From: Streptomyces sp. NBC_00483
GTDB lineage: Bacteria; Actinomycetota; Actinomycetes; Streptomycetales; Streptomycetaceae
DNA: 64,000 bases
Direction: 5' to 3'
NCBI RefSeq assembly: GCF_036013745.1
Contig: NZ_CP107880.1
Location: 9,052,001 to 9,116,000, forward strand
Shown here: piece by piece, positions 29,400-38,813 of the stretch
How positions within the stretch are numbered: the stretch's first letter is position 1
How the letters are laid out: each line of letters begins with the position of its first letter
Position numbers and translations under genes: made by a program
The notes under the pieces: generated by a model
Told to the model about the DNA's origin: nothing
The model's input: the letters and a program-made list of their open reading frames with translations, nothing else
The model's database searches: none

Positions 29400-30850
29400 G
29401 AACTCACCAGCACCGGAACCTCCGGCAGCGCCGTCTCGTGGACCCACGCACGGAACACCTCGTCCACGGGCCGGCGCGCGAACCGCTCCATGTGCGCCGC
29501 GAACATCTCGGTCGTGACGACGCCGTGCCGGTGCAGGTCCGTCCACGCGCGCAGCGCCTGGAAGAACGCCTGGTCGCCGAGTGAGCATCGCAGGGCGTGG
29601 ATCGCCAGGGCGCCGCGCTCGTAGAGGCGGTCGTCGAACATGTGCTTACGGCCGGGGTCGGCCAGGGACAGGTTCTCGGGGAGCTCGGCGAGCAGGCCGT
29701 GGGCCGCGGCGGCGAGGTCCTGGGCGCCGCGGCCGCCCGAGCGTTCGCACCAGAGCCACTCCGCGTACTTGGCGAGACCCTCGTGGAGCCAGATGTGCTG
29801 CCAGTCGGCGACGGTGACGCTGTTGCCGAACCACTGGTGGGCCAGCTCGTGGGCGATGAGCCGCTCCGAACTCCGGGCGCCGTCCACGTGGTTGGTGCCG
29901 AACAGCGACAGGCCCTGCGCCTCCACGGGCACGTCGAGCTCCTCGTCGGCCACCACGACCGCGTACTCGCCGAACGGGTAGGGGCCGAACAGCTCCTGGA
30001 ACAGGGCCATCATCTGCGGCTGGCGCGCGAAGTCGCGGGAGAAGGCGGTGAGCAGATGGGCCGGGAAGTGGCCGGTCTGCGGGACCCCGTCGAGGCCCGG
30101 ATCGCCGAGCAGCGCCGTCTGGAATCTGCCGATGGCCAGGCCGACGAGATAGCTGGAGGTGGGGGCGGCCTGTTCGTACAGCCAGGTCGTGGTCGAGGCC
30201 CTGGTCGTACGCGTGAGGAGGCGGCCGCCGATCACCACCTGGTACGCGGAGGGGGTGGTGAGCGAGATCTGGTACGCGGCCTTGTCGGCGGGGCGGTCGT
30301 TGCACGGGTACCAGGAGGGGGCGCCGACCGGCTGGCTGGCGACGAGCGCGCCGTCGGTCAGCTCCTCCCAACCCAGGCCGCCCCAGGCGCTCTTCACCGG
30401 CTTCGGGTTGCCGGAGTAGTGCACCTCGACGGTGAACGCGGCGCTCGCGGCCAGCGGCTTCGCCGGCCGGATCCGCAGTCGGCCGCCGCGCAGCGTGTAG
30501 TGCGCGGGGCGGCCGTCGACCCGGATCCGGCCGATACGGAAGTCGGCGAAGTTCAGCTGGAATTCATCCAGTTCGGCGCGGCCCGCAATGGCGCTGAGCC
30601 GGGCCGTGCCGGCCAGCCGGTTGGGCTCGGGCCGGTAGTCCAGGTCGAGTTCGTAGCGGTGCACCCGGTAGCGGGGGTCCCCATTGGACGGGAAGTAGGA
30701 GTCAGGCCCGTGGTGCCCGTGGTGCCGGCCGCCGTGGTGCTGACCGTAGTGCTGCCCGTTCACGCCTCGTCCGCTCCCTGTCCCTGTGCCCGTACTCGTC
30801 TTCGTACCCGTACGACATGGCCAACGTGCCTTCAGGGCCCGCCAATTCAC
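29393..30850 (-). CDS. M1 family zinc metallopeptidase
   Basis: About 485 residues from GTG 30850, which overlaps the synthetase stop (GTGA); GTG 30763 is an alternative start just before a His-rich stretch. The catalytic site is HELAHQW (about 332) with the second Glu in LHEGLAKYAEW, a gluzincin HExxH-18-E arrangement. The usual GAMEN exopeptidase motif is replaced by VEAQGLSLFG. No signal peptide. Epsilon-poly-lysine producers are known to have aminopeptidase-type polymer-degrading enzymes; being coupled to a Pls-like synthetase, this is a candidate polymer trimming or self-protection enzyme (inference). Its end lies in a hexamer repeat. Confidence 0.88.
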   Translation of the reverse strand: MNWRALKARWPCRTGTKTSTGTGTGSGRGVNGQHYGQHHGGRHHGHHGPDSYFPSNGDPRYRVHRYELDLDYRPEPNRLAGTARLSAIAGRAELDEFQLNFADFRIGRIRVDGRPAHYTLRGGRLRIRPAKPLAASAAFTVEVHYSGNPKPVKSAWGGLGWEELTDGALVASQPVGAPSWYPCNDRPADKAAYQISLTTPSAYQVVIGGRLLTRTTRASTTTWLYEQAAPTSSYLVGLAIGRFQTALLGDPGLDGVPQTGHFPAHLLTAFSRDFARQPQMMALFQELFGPYPFGEYAVVVADEELDVPVEAQGLSLFGTNHVDGARSSERLIAHELAHQWFGNSVTVADWQHIWLHEGLAKYAEWLWCERSGGRGAQDLAAAAHGLLAELPENLSLADPGRKHMFDDRLYERGALAIHALRCSLGDQAFFQALRAWTDLHRHGVVTTEMFAAHMERFARRPVDEVFRAWVHETALPEVPVLVSSS

Positions 30851-33800
30851 GGGCGCCAGGCCTCTATCGGGTTGCCGAGCCACCGGCTGCCCGGCGGCAC
30901 CGACTCGCCGGCCATCACCAGGGACGCGGGCCCCAGCGTGCTGCGGGCACCGACCTCGCTGCCCGGCAGCACGATTCCGCCCGGACCCAGCGTGGCGCCC
31001 TCGCGAAGGGTCACAGTATCCGTCCGCAAGATCCGGTCGTGGAAGAGGTGCGTCTGCAGGACACAGCCCCGGTTCACGGTCGCCCCGGCCTCCAGGGTGA
31101 CCAGGTCGGTCTCCGGCAGCCAGTAACTCTCGCACCACACGCCCGCCCCGATGTGCGCGCCGAGGCCGCGCAGCCAGGCGGTGAGGACCGGGGTGCCGGG
31201 CACCGACCCGGCGAGCCACGGCACCGCGAGCATCTCCACGAAGGTGTCGGCCAGTTCGTCCCGCCACACGAAACCGCACCACAGCGGGTGCTCGCTCGCG
31301 CGATGGCGGCCGACCAGCAGCCACTTGGCCACGATCGACACCGCGCACGCGAGGACACCCGCGGCCAGCAGAACAGGGCCGCTGACGAGCGCGGCCGCCC
31401 ACAGGCCGTGCCTCGCCGCGATGGCGGCCAGCGCGCCGAGGACCAGGACGATCAGGGCGGCCGAGCAGAACACCGGGACGAGGCGGCCCAGTTCGACCAG
31501 GGCGCGCGCCCAGCGCAGCCGGACCGGCGGTGTGTAGGTGCGGGCCGGATCGACGCCGGTGGCCGGGCGGGGCAGCCGGACCGGCGGCAGACCCAGGTAC
31601 GAACTGCCCTGCTTGGCCTTCTTCGGGGTGGCCGACAGGACGCCGACCAGGCCGTCGTCCGGCACCGAGCGGCCGGGCGCCGTCATGCCCGAGTTGCCGA
31701 GGAACGCCCGGCGGCCGATCCGGGCGCGCCCGATCCGCACCCAGCCGCCCCCGAGTTCGTACGGCGCGGTCAGCGTGTCGTCGGCGAGGAACGCGCCGTC
31801 GCCGACCGTGGTGAGGCCGGGCAGCGCGAGCACCGTGGACACCTCGGCGTCCCGGCCGACGCGCATGCCGAGCAGCCGCATCCACACCGGCGTGACGAGC
31901 CCCGCGTACAGGGGGAACAACGTCTGCCGGGACAGGTCCATCAGCTGGGTCACGGTCCAGGACTGCCAGCCCGCCCGGCTGTGCACCGGGAACGTTCCGG
32001 AGGTCAGGCCGAGCCCGGCGAGCCGCACACCGGCCAGGATCAGCACGGCGTACGTGAGTCCGTAGGCGAGGGCTGCGGGGGCGGCGGCGAGGAGCCCGTC
32101 GCGCAGCGCATCGCCGAGCCCGGCGCCCGCGGGCACGAAGGCGCGCGCGACGAGCAGGGCCGGGAGGGCGGACAGGAGCGGGAGGAGAGTGAGGGCGAGG
32201 CCCGCGGCGCCGTACATCGCGCGCCAGCCCACCGTGCGCGGCGGCCGCTGCGCGGGCCACTCCCGCTTGGCCTTGCCGAGCTTGACCGCCGGGGAGCCCG
32301 CCCAGCGCTGGCCGGTCGGTACGTGTCCCTGGACGGCGGAGCCCGGTGCGATCTCGGCGCGCTTGCCCACCCGGGCCCCCGGGAAGAGGACGCTCCGCGT
32401 GCCGACCACGGCGCCCGCGCCGACCTTCACGGCGCCGATCTCCAGGCGGTCGCCGTCGAGCCAGTGCCCCGACAGGTCGACCTCGCTCTCGACGGCGCAG
32501 CCGCGGCCGAGCTTGAGCAGGCCGGTGACCGGCGGCAGCGAGTGCAGGTCGACGTCGGGGCCGACCCTGGCGCCGAGCGCGCGGGCGTAACGCTGCAGCC
32601 AGGAACCGGTCAGCGAGGTCGCGCCGCTGTGCTCGGCGAGCCGCTCGGCGGTCCACAGCCGCAGATGGACGCCACCGCCTCTCGGATACGTCCCCGGGCC
32701 GACGCCGCGCAGCAGCAGCCGGGCGCCGCCCACCGCCACGGCGAGCCGGCCCGGCGGACTGAACAGGACCAGCGCCGCGGGCGCGAGCAGCCACCAGGAG
32801 GCGGATGGGGCCCACGCGTAGCCGCCGAACCGGTGCAGGACGTCGGCCAGCGCGGCGAGCGCGATCGTCCAGCGCAGGCCGTTGAGGGTGAACAGCGGTA
32901 TCAGGAGCAGCAGTTGGACGAGTTTGGCGCGGTTCGGGACCGGGGCGATCGTCCGCTCCGCGCCGTCGTCCTGCGCCGACTTCTCCAGGCGGCGGGCCAG
33001 CTTACGGAGGACTGGACGCTCGTAGAGGTCGATGACGGCCGCGTCCGGGTAGCGGGTGCGCAGTCGGGTGGTCAGCTGGGCGGCGGCGAGGCTGCCGCCT
33101 CCGATGGTGAAGAAGTTGTCGTGCGCGTCGGTGACGGGGACGCCGAGGGTCTCGCTCCACTGCTCGGCGAGCCAGGCCTCGGTGCCGTAGAGCTGCTCGG
33201 CCGGGGCGTCGGTCGCCACGTCGGGCAGCGGCCACGGCAGCGCGTCGCGGTCGACCTTGCCGGAGGTGCGCGTGGGCAGTTCGGCGACGGGAGCGAGCAA
33301 CGGCACGAGCGCGGCGGGCAGTTCGGAGCGCAGCTTGTCCACGGCGGCCGCGTGCTGCCAGCCCTCCTGGGTGACGATGTAGCCGACGAGCAGCTGGTTG
33401 CCGCCGCGCGCGGTGCGGACGGCGCAGGCCGCACCCGCGACGCCGGGCAGCGCCTGCAGCGCGGAGTCGACCTCGCCGAGCTCGATGCGCCGCCCGCCGA
33501 GCTTGATCTGCTCGTCGCCGCGCCCAAGGAAGACCAGGCCCTCGGGGTCGGCCTTGACCAGGTCGCCGCTGCGGTAGGCGCGCTCCCAGCCGAGGGCGGG
33601 CAGCGGCGGATACTTCTCGGCGTCCTTGACCGGGTCGAGATAGCGGGCCAACCCCACGCCACCGATGACGAGTTGTCCGCTGGCGCCCATCGGGACGGGC
33701 CGGTCGGCCTCGTCGACGACGGCGAGTTCCCAGCCGTCCAGCGGCAGTCCGATGCGGATCGGCTCGGCGCCGGTCATCAGGGAGGCGCAGGTGACGACGG

Positions 33801-34737
33801 TGGCCTCGGTGGGCCCGTACGTGTTCCAGACCTCGCGGCCCTCGGTGACCAGGCGCTGGACGAGCTCGGGCGGACACGCCTCGCCGCCGAAGATCAGCAG
33901 CCGGACGTCGTTGAGGGCCTCCGGCTCCCAGAGCGCGGCCAGCGTCGGCACGGTGGAGATGACGGTGATCTCCTGCTCGGCCAGCCAGGGCCCGAGGTCG
34001 GCGCCGCCACGCACCTGGGCGCGCGGCACCGGCACCAGGCAGGCGCCGTGCCGCCACGCCAGCCACATCTCCTCGCAGGACGCGTCGAACGCGACGGACA
34101 GGCCCGCCATGACCCGGTCGCCGGGCCCGATCGGATCCTCGGCGAGGAAGAGCGCGGCCTCCGCGTCCACGAACGCCGCGGCGCTGCGGTTACGGACGGC
34201 GACGCCCTTGGGCCGCCCGGTCGAACCGGACGTGAAGATGATCCACGCGTCGTCCCCGGGCCCGGGCCGCCCGGCGGGAACGGGGGAGGACTCCGCGACG
34301 GTGAAGGCGTGCCCCGCCCCGATCACGGTCCGCACCCCCGCCTCACCGAAGACGAGTTCGGCCCGCTCGTCCGGATCCTCGGCATCCACGGGTACGTACG
34401 CGGCGCCCGCCGCGAGCACGGCGAGAATCGCCACGTACAGGTCGTTCGTCCCCGACGGCACCCGCACGCCGACCCGGTCGCCGCGCCCCACCCCGGCCCC
34501 GGCCAGACGGCTGCGCAGCCGGCCGACCTCAACGTCCAGCGCGCGGTACGTCAGTCGGCGCAGGCCGTCGTCGAGGGCGAGCTCGTCGGGGTGCTTTCGG
34601 ACGGTCGCGTCGAGGATGTCGACCAGGGTGCGCGGTGCGGCGGCGTCCTTCGCGAAGAAGTGCGCCGGAGCGTCGAGCCGTTCGGTCAGCTCCGCTTCGA
34701 GCAGGCTGAGCTCGTCGTGTGCGCGAGTGGCGTCCAT
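30847..34737 (-). CDS. Pls/PosA-type membrane NRPS (poly-amino-acid synthetase)
   Basis: 1296 residues from ATG 34737; epsilon-poly-lysine synthetase Pls is about 1320. Adenylation domain (about 30-500): IIFTSGSTGRPKG (about 165), FDASCEEMW, NTYGPTEAT, YRSGDLVKA, TSGKVDRDAL. Thiolation domain: DNFFTIGGGSL, Ser near 548. Then three pairs of membrane helices (about 606-670, 820-900, 1060-1125) alternate with three C-like domains full of hexapeptide (left-handed helix) repeats. No TE or ordinary condensation domain. This is the Pls architecture, in which tandem C-like domains join free and carrier-bound amino acids into an isopeptide chain at the membrane. The binding pocket read by hand suggests lysine or another diamino acid. 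Upstream 34738-34943 should hold the promoter; the M1 peptidase gene is coupled downstream. Confidence 0.92.
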   Translation of the reverse strand: MDATRAHDELSLLEAELTERLDAPAHFFAKDAAAPRTLVDILDATVRKHPDELALDDGLRRLTYRALDVEVGRLRSRLAGAGVGRGDRVGVRVPSGTNDLYVAILAVLAAGAAYVPVDAEDPDERAELVFGEAGVRTVIGAGHAFTVAESSPVPAGRPGPGDDAWIIFTSGSTGRPKGVAVRNRSAAAFVDAEAALFLAEDPIGPGDRVMAGLSVAFDASCEEMWLAWRHGACLVPVPRAQVRGGADLGPWLAEQEITVISTVPTLAALWEPEALNDVRLLIFGGEACPPELVQRLVTEGREVWNTYGPTEATVVTCASLMTGAEPIRIGLPLDGWELAVVDEADRPVPMGASGQLVIGGVGLARYLDPVKDAEKYPPLPALGWERAYRSGDLVKADPEGLVFLGRGDEQIKLGGRRIELGEVDSALQALPGVAGAACAVRTARGGNQLLVGYIVTQEGWQHAAAVDKLRSELPAALVPLLAPVAELPTRTSGKVDRDALPWPLPDVATDAPAEQLYGTEAWLAEQWSETLGVPVTDAHDNFFTIGGGSLAAAQLTTRLRTRYPDAAVIDLYERPVLRKLARRLEKSAQDDGAERTIAPVPNRAKLVQLLLLIPLFTLNGLRWTIALAALADVLHRFGGYAWAPSASWWLLAPAALVLFSPPGRLAVAVGGARLLLRGVGPGTYPRGGGVHLRLWTAERLAEHSGATSLTGSWLQRYARALGARVGPDVDLHSLPPVTGLLKLGRGCAVESEVDLSGHWLDGDRLEIGAVKVGAGAVVGTRSVLFPGARVGKRAEIAPGSAVQGHVPTGQRWAGSPAVKLGKAKREWPAQRPPRTVGWRAMYGAAGLALTLLPLLSALPALLVARAFVPAGAGLGDALRDGLLAAAPAALAYGLTYAVLILAGVRLAGLGLTSGTFPVHSRAGWQSWTVTQLMDLSRQTLFPLYAGLVTPVWMRLLGMRVGRDAEVSTVLALPGLTTVGDGAFLADDTLTAPYELGGGWVRIGRARIGRRAFLGNSGMTAPGRSVPDDGLVGVLSATPKKAKQGSSYLGLPPVRLPRPATGVDPARTYTPPVRLRWARALVELGRLVPVFCSAALIVLVLGALAAIAARHGLWAAALVSGPVLLAAGVLACAVSIVAKWLLVGRHRASEHPLWCGFVWRDELADTFVEMLAVPWLAGSVPGTPVLTAWLRGLGAHIGAGVWCESYWLPETDLVTLEAGATVNRGCVLQTHLFHDRILRTDTVTLREGATLGPGGIVLPGSEVGARSTLGPASLVMAGESVPPGSRWLGNPIEAWRP

Positions 34738-34943
34738 CGGGTCCCAACGTCGAGAAGACGGCAGCCCCGGCCGGAGCGACGCAACTGCCCCCGAACTGCC
34801 CGAAGTTGCCCGGATGGAGCCGGGCAACCGGGACATGCTACGGCGTCCGGGGTGTCGGACGCGGATCGTGCAGGTCAATCGGGACGCGGCGAACTCCACG
34901 GGGGTGGTGTCGAGTTGGCCGGAGAGGCAGTGTGCCGGGGTGG

Positions 34944-36542
34944 TCAGATGACCGTGCCGACGTCCTTGGCGGCGATGCTGTCCATGGCGCGCTCGGCCAC
35001 CGCGGCGATGGTCATCGAGGGGTTGCAGGCGCCGGTGGTGCCGGGGATGAGCGCGCCGTCGAGGACGTAGAGGCCGCGCTGCCCCTGGACGCGTCCCTCC
35101 AGGTCGCACACGGTGCCCATCGGGGCGCCGCCCAGTGGGTGCCAGGTGCTGTTGACCAGGGAGTTGGTGTCGATGAGGGTGCCGAGGCCCCGGGAGATCT
35201 TCGTGACCCGCTGATGGATGGCGCGGTAGCTGGTGTCGTCGCCGCCCGCGGGCCAGTGCAGGGACACGGAGTCGCTGGCCGCGTTGTAGCGCAGGCGGCC
35301 GCGGTCGGGGCTGACGCCGAAGCCCACCAGCATGGTCGTGCGGGTGTCGAGGCCCAGGGGCGGGAGGGAGGCCTGGATGACCGTGTTCGCGGTGGCCGGG
35401 TCGGTCCAGTCCTTGCTGCCGTAGACGACGGGACCGCCCTGCTCGCCGCCGAAGTCCTCCTGGAGGCTGGTCCACGCGTAGATGCGGTCGCCGTTGGTGC
35501 CCCAGCCCTCGCCGAGCCCGTCGGGCAGGTCGGGGACGGCTCCGGTCGCGCCGGCGCGGACCAGGAGTTTGCTGGTGTTGACGCTGCCGGCCGCCATGAT
35601 CAGGGCGCGGGTGGTGAGCACCTTCTGTTCCAGCACGGTGCCGGAGTCGTCGGTGCGGTCGACATGCACCTCCCAGCGGCCGTCGGCGGCGCGGGCCACG
35701 GAGGTGACGTTGTGGTGGGTGGCGACGGTGACCTTGCCGGTCGCCTCGGCCTGCTTCAGATAGGTCACGTCCACGGAGTGCTTGCCGCCGTTGTTGACGC
35801 CGAGCGCGCAGTCTCCGTTCGTGTACGAGGGCTTCATGTCGCCGCGCAGTTCGGCCAGGGCGTAGTCCCAGTCGATCGGCATGGGGATCTTCTCCAGGCC
35901 GTATCCGGCCTTGCGGACCCGCTCTCCGAAGACTCGCGACGCGAAGTAGTTGGGCGAGTCGATCAGTTGGTCGGGAGCGGTGGCCGCCTTGAGCATGCGC
36001 GCGACGCGCGGATAGTGGACGCGGTCCATGCGCCGGTAGTCGAGGCCTTCGGGCAGCCAGGTGTTGAAGACGGCCTCCGAGGGCTGGAGGGTCATGCCCT
36101 GGTAGACGAGCGAACCGCCGCCGACCCCGGCCGCGCACACGCTCAGGATGTTCTCCCCGAGGACCGGCTCCAGGAGGCCGGTGTAGGGCGCGAAGCCGAG
36201 CGGGGTGCCGATCAGGCGTGCGAGCGGCCTGACGGCTTCGGGCAGGGTGCCGTACCAGAGCACCCGCTTGTCGAGGCCGGAGACGTGCGGGAAGGTCTCC
36301 GCGTTCGGGCCGGTCGGCCAGCGCCGCCCGCGTTCGAGGACGGTCACCGGGACGCCGGCCTGGGCGAGCCGCAGTGCGGCGACGCCGCCGCCGAATCCCG
36401 ATCCGATGACGACGACGCGGTGTTCCTCGCGGGTCAGACGCACGCGGGCTGGTGCGGCCGCCGCGACCCGGGCCGGAAGGGCGGCGGCGGTGGCGAGGGC
36501 GGTGGCGCCGGTGAGCAGGGCGCGCCTGGTGGGGGAGGGCAT
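34944..36542 (-). CDS. Secreted cholesterol oxidase (GMC family)
   Basis: 532 residues from ATG 36542, with AAGGAG seven bases upstream. Twin-arginine signal (TRRALLTGATALATAAALPA). FAD fold VVVIGSGFGGGVAALRLA, a GVGGGSLVYQGM stretch, and the C-terminal catalytic pair in WHPLGGAPMG (His) and CNPSMT (Asn) as in Streptomyces class I cholesterol oxidases. It oxidises and isomerises cholesterol to cholestenone outside the cell; in polyene producers such enzymes are also linked to macrolide pathways. It is divergent from a TetR gene with a perfect operator between. Confidence 0.9.
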   Translation of the reverse strand: MPSPTRRALLTGATALATAAALPARVAAAAPARVRLTREEHRVVVIGSGFGGGVAALRLAQAGVPVTVLERGRRWPTGPNAETFPHVSGLDKRVLWYGTLPEAVRPLARLIGTPLGFAPYTGLLEPVLGENILSVCAAGVGGGSLVYQGMTLQPSEAVFNTWLPEGLDYRRMDRVHYPRVARMLKAATAPDQLIDSPNYFASRVFGERVRKAGYGLEKIPMPIDWDYALAELRGDMKPSYTNGDCALGVNNGGKHSVDVTYLKQAEATGKVTVATHHNVTSVARAADGRWEVHVDRTDDSGTVLEQKVLTTRALIMAAGSVNTSKLLVRAGATGAVPDLPDGLGEGWGTNGDRIYAWTSLQEDFGGEQGGPVVYGSKDWTDPATANTVIQASLPPLGLDTRTTMLVGFGVSPDRGRLRYNAASDSVSLHWPAGGDDTSYRAIHQRVTKISRGLGTLIDTNSLVNSTWHPLGGAPMGTVCDLEGRVQGQRGLYVLDGALIPGTTGACNPSMTIAAVAERAMDSIAAKDVGTVI

Positions 36543-36666
36543 GGGCAACTCCTTGACCAAGTGGGGGAGAGGGAGGGCACAAGGGGGCACAGGGGCGTAC
36601 GCCGGCCAACTCCGGTCGAGAGCACGGTGGTTACTCGCCGGTCAGCTACCGCAGAGTAGAGTCGCG

Positions 36667-36681
36667 TGTCACTCAGTGACA
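36667..36681. promoter_or_regulatory. Perfect palindromic operator between TetR and cholesterol oxidase
   Basis: TGTCAC-TCA-GTGACA, 6-bp arms with a 3-base centre, ending 10 bases before the TetR ATG in the 149-base divergent gap. Its position and symmetry suggest autoregulation by the TetR protein and shared control of the oxidase gene. Confidence 0.65.
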
Positions 36682-36691
36682 AGATGGCGGC

Positions 36692-37342
36692 ATGCGACAG
36701 ATGCCATGGGAAGAGTGGCGGCAGGAGGCGACGCCGACGGACGAGCGGCCTTCGCTCGCCGAACGCCGCAAGGCCGCGCTCCGGTTCGAGATCGCCTGCG
36801 AAGCGGTGCGCCTGTTCACCTCCCAGGGCGTCACCGCCACGACGGGAGCGCAGATAGCGGGGGCCGTCGGCGTCTCCTCACGCACCCTGTGGCGGCACTT
36901 CCCGACGAAGGAGAGCTGCGTGCTCCCGCTGCTCGCGGCGGGACTCGACTTCGCGGTGACCCAACTGCGCCACTGGCCACCGCAGATGAGTCTGCTGGAC
37001 TTCTTCACCGAGTCGCGCGGAACGGGAGATCTCCCGCAGGGCACGCCCACCATCCTCGCCCTGATCCGCATGACCTCGACCGAGCCCGCGCTGCGCGCCG
37101 TCTGGCTCCAGGCCCACGACGACGCGCTCCCCGTCCTCGGCCGCCTGCTCGCGGAACGCTCCGGCGGCCAAGCCGACGACCTGCGCGTGACGGTGCACGC
37201 CGCGACCCTCAACGGCGCCCTGCGCGCGGCCGCGGAGAACTTCGCCCGCCGCTACGCGGACCAACCCGATGCCTCGTACGACGAGTTCGCGGCATGCCTC
37301 GACGTCGCCCTGCGCGCGGCGTCGGAGGGGCTGCCGTACTGA
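36692..37342 (+). CDS. TetR family regulator
   Basis: 216 residues. The helix-turn-helix at about residues 30-75 contains FEIACEAVRLFTSQGVTAT and GVSSRTLWRHFPTKESCVLP. No ribosome site is seen before ATG 36692; ATG 36701 is an alternative, and the close operator may mean a very short leader. Divergent from cholesterol oxidase, its likely target. Ligand unknown, possibly a sterol or polyene-related compound. Confidence 0.9.
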   Translation: MRQMPWEEWRQEATPTDERPSLAERRKAALRFEIACEAVRLFTSQGVTATTGAQIAGAVGVSSRTLWRHFPTKESCVLPLLAAGLDFAVTQLRHWPPQMSLLDFFTESRGTGDLPQGTPTILALIRMTSTEPALRAVWLQAHDDALPVLGRLLAERSGGQADDLRVTVHAATLNGALRAAAENFARRYADQPDASYDEFAACLDVALRAASEGLPY

Positions 37343-37366
37343 GAGCAGCTGTGGCCGACAGGCTGT

Positions 37367-38695
37367 CTAGGCGGACGCGTCCAAGGAGGTACCCACGGAC
37401 GCATCCCACAGGGAGCGAGTGCCGAACCCGGCCAGATCCAGGGCCAGTTCCGCATACATGGCATTGGCCCAGGAGAACCAGTCGCGGGTGAACCTGTCCG
37501 GGTCGTCCTTGTGGAAGGACTCGTGCATCGCCCCGGTTCCGGCGTCGGTGTTGATCAGGGTGTGCAGCAACCGCAGCCGCCGCTCGGGGTCGTTGCTGGT
37601 CAGTCCCTCCACGGCGAGGGCGATGGGCCAGATGTAGCCGTCAGGGGTGTGCGGGCTGCCCACACCCTCGGCGGCCGTTCCGCGGTACCAGGTCGGGTTG
37701 GCGGGCGAGAGGACGAACGCGCGGGTGGCCAGGTACAGCGGGTCCTTCGGCGAGATGTCGGCGACCAGCGGCAGCGACAGCAGGCTGGGCATGTTGGCGT
37801 CGTCCGCCAGGAGCGCGTTGCCGAGCCCGTCGACCTCGTAGGCGTAGATCGAGCCGTGGTCGGGGTGGTCGACGGTGCCGTGCTGCCGGGTCGCCGCGCG
37901 CAGTTCGACCGCCAACTCGGCCGCATCGTCGGCGAGTTCGGTGTCCTGAACCTGCCGCGCCATGTTGGCGACGCCGTCGAGGGCAGCGGCGGCGCACAGG
38001 TTGGCGGGCACGTTGTAGCCATAGGTGCACGCGTCGTCGCTGGGCCTGAACCCGCTCCAGGTCATCCCGGTCTCGGCGACGGGAGTTCCGCGCCCCTCGT
38101 TCCGCAGGGTGTCGGTCGGCGGTACGTTCGCCCGCACGAAGCGGTACTTGGAGAGGTGCTCATGGTCCTGCTCCGTGCGCCACACGGAGATCGCGGCGCG
38201 CGCCGCCTCCAACGCCTGCGCCAAGTGGTCGGTGCGCCCGGTCGCCCGCCAGAAGCGATGGGCCAGCAGGAGCGGGAAGGCGAGGGAGTCGACCTCGTAC
38301 TTCTCCTCCCAGACCCAGGGGTCCTCGCACAGGTCGTCCGTGTCGTGCGCCCGTCCGGAGGCCTCGGCGTTGAACGCGTTGGCGTACGGATTGTGCGCGA
38401 TCTGCCGGAACTGGCGGCGCAGCACGGCGAGAAGAAGGTCCTGCAGGTCCTCGTCGCCCTCGAGCAGCGCCAGGTACGGCATCATCTGCGTCGTCGAGTC
38501 GCGCAGCCACATCGCGGGGATGTCACCCGTCACGACGAAGGCGGTGCCGTCGGGCATCGGGCGGATGGTGCGGGCCAGCGTGTCGTCCAGGCAGCGCAGC
38601 AGCGTCTGTCCGAAGCGGGGGTCGCCGAGCTCGTCGAGGCGGCGAACCGCCTGCTGGACGACCGGATTGTGCTGGACGCTGGTGGGAAACGGCAT
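37367..38695 (-). CDS. GH125 exo-alpha-1,6-mannosidase
   Basis: 442 residues from ATG 38695, GAAAGG six bases upstream. An (alpha/alpha)6 barrel enzyme of the metal-independent GH125 type: TGDIPAMWLRDSTTQMMPYL near residue 50, then NAFNAEASGRAHDTDD, WEEKYEVDSLAFPLLLA, TWSGFRPSDDACTYGYNVP, MHESFHKDDPDRFTRDWFSW. No signal peptide, so it would trim imported or internal mannosides. It converges with the TetR gene 24 bases away. Confidence 0.9.
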   Translation of the reverse strand: MPFPTSVQHNPVVQQAVRRLDELGDPRFGQTLLRCLDDTLARTIRPMPDGTAFVVTGDIPAMWLRDSTTQMMPYLALLEGDEDLQDLLLAVLRRQFRQIAHNPYANAFNAEASGRAHDTDDLCEDPWVWEEKYEVDSLAFPLLLAHRFWRATGRTDHLAQALEAARAAISVWRTEQDHEHLSKYRFVRANVPPTDTLRNEGRGTPVAETGMTWSGFRPSDDACTYGYNVPANLCAAAALDGVANMARQVQDTELADDAAELAVELRAATRQHGTVDHPDHGSIYAYEVDGLGNALLADDANMPSLLSLPLVADISPKDPLYLATRAFVLSPANPTWYRGTAAEGVGSPHTPDGYIWPIALAVEGLTSNDPERRLRLLHTLINTDAGTGAMHESFHKDDPDRFTRDWFSWANAMYAELALDLAGFGTRSLWDASVGTSLDASA

Positions 38696-38813
38696 CGTCG
38701 GCCTTTCGGTGGCGGGGCGATGCCAAACGTAGATCACGACCGTGGGGCGGGGAAGAGCGCGGCAGACATCGAGCCCGGGCGCCGCCCCGCCACATCGGGG
38801 ACCCTACGGCCGA

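Noticed and set aside
29393..32815. Extension of the M1 peptidase frame far upstream
   Set aside because: Everything before 30850 is opposite-frame translation of the synthetase; homology begins only after 30763-30850.
30817..35070. Plus-strand open frame of over 1400 codons opposite the synthetase
   Set aside because: Arg/Gly/Ala-rich composition, no motif, and exact mirror of the Pls-type gene.
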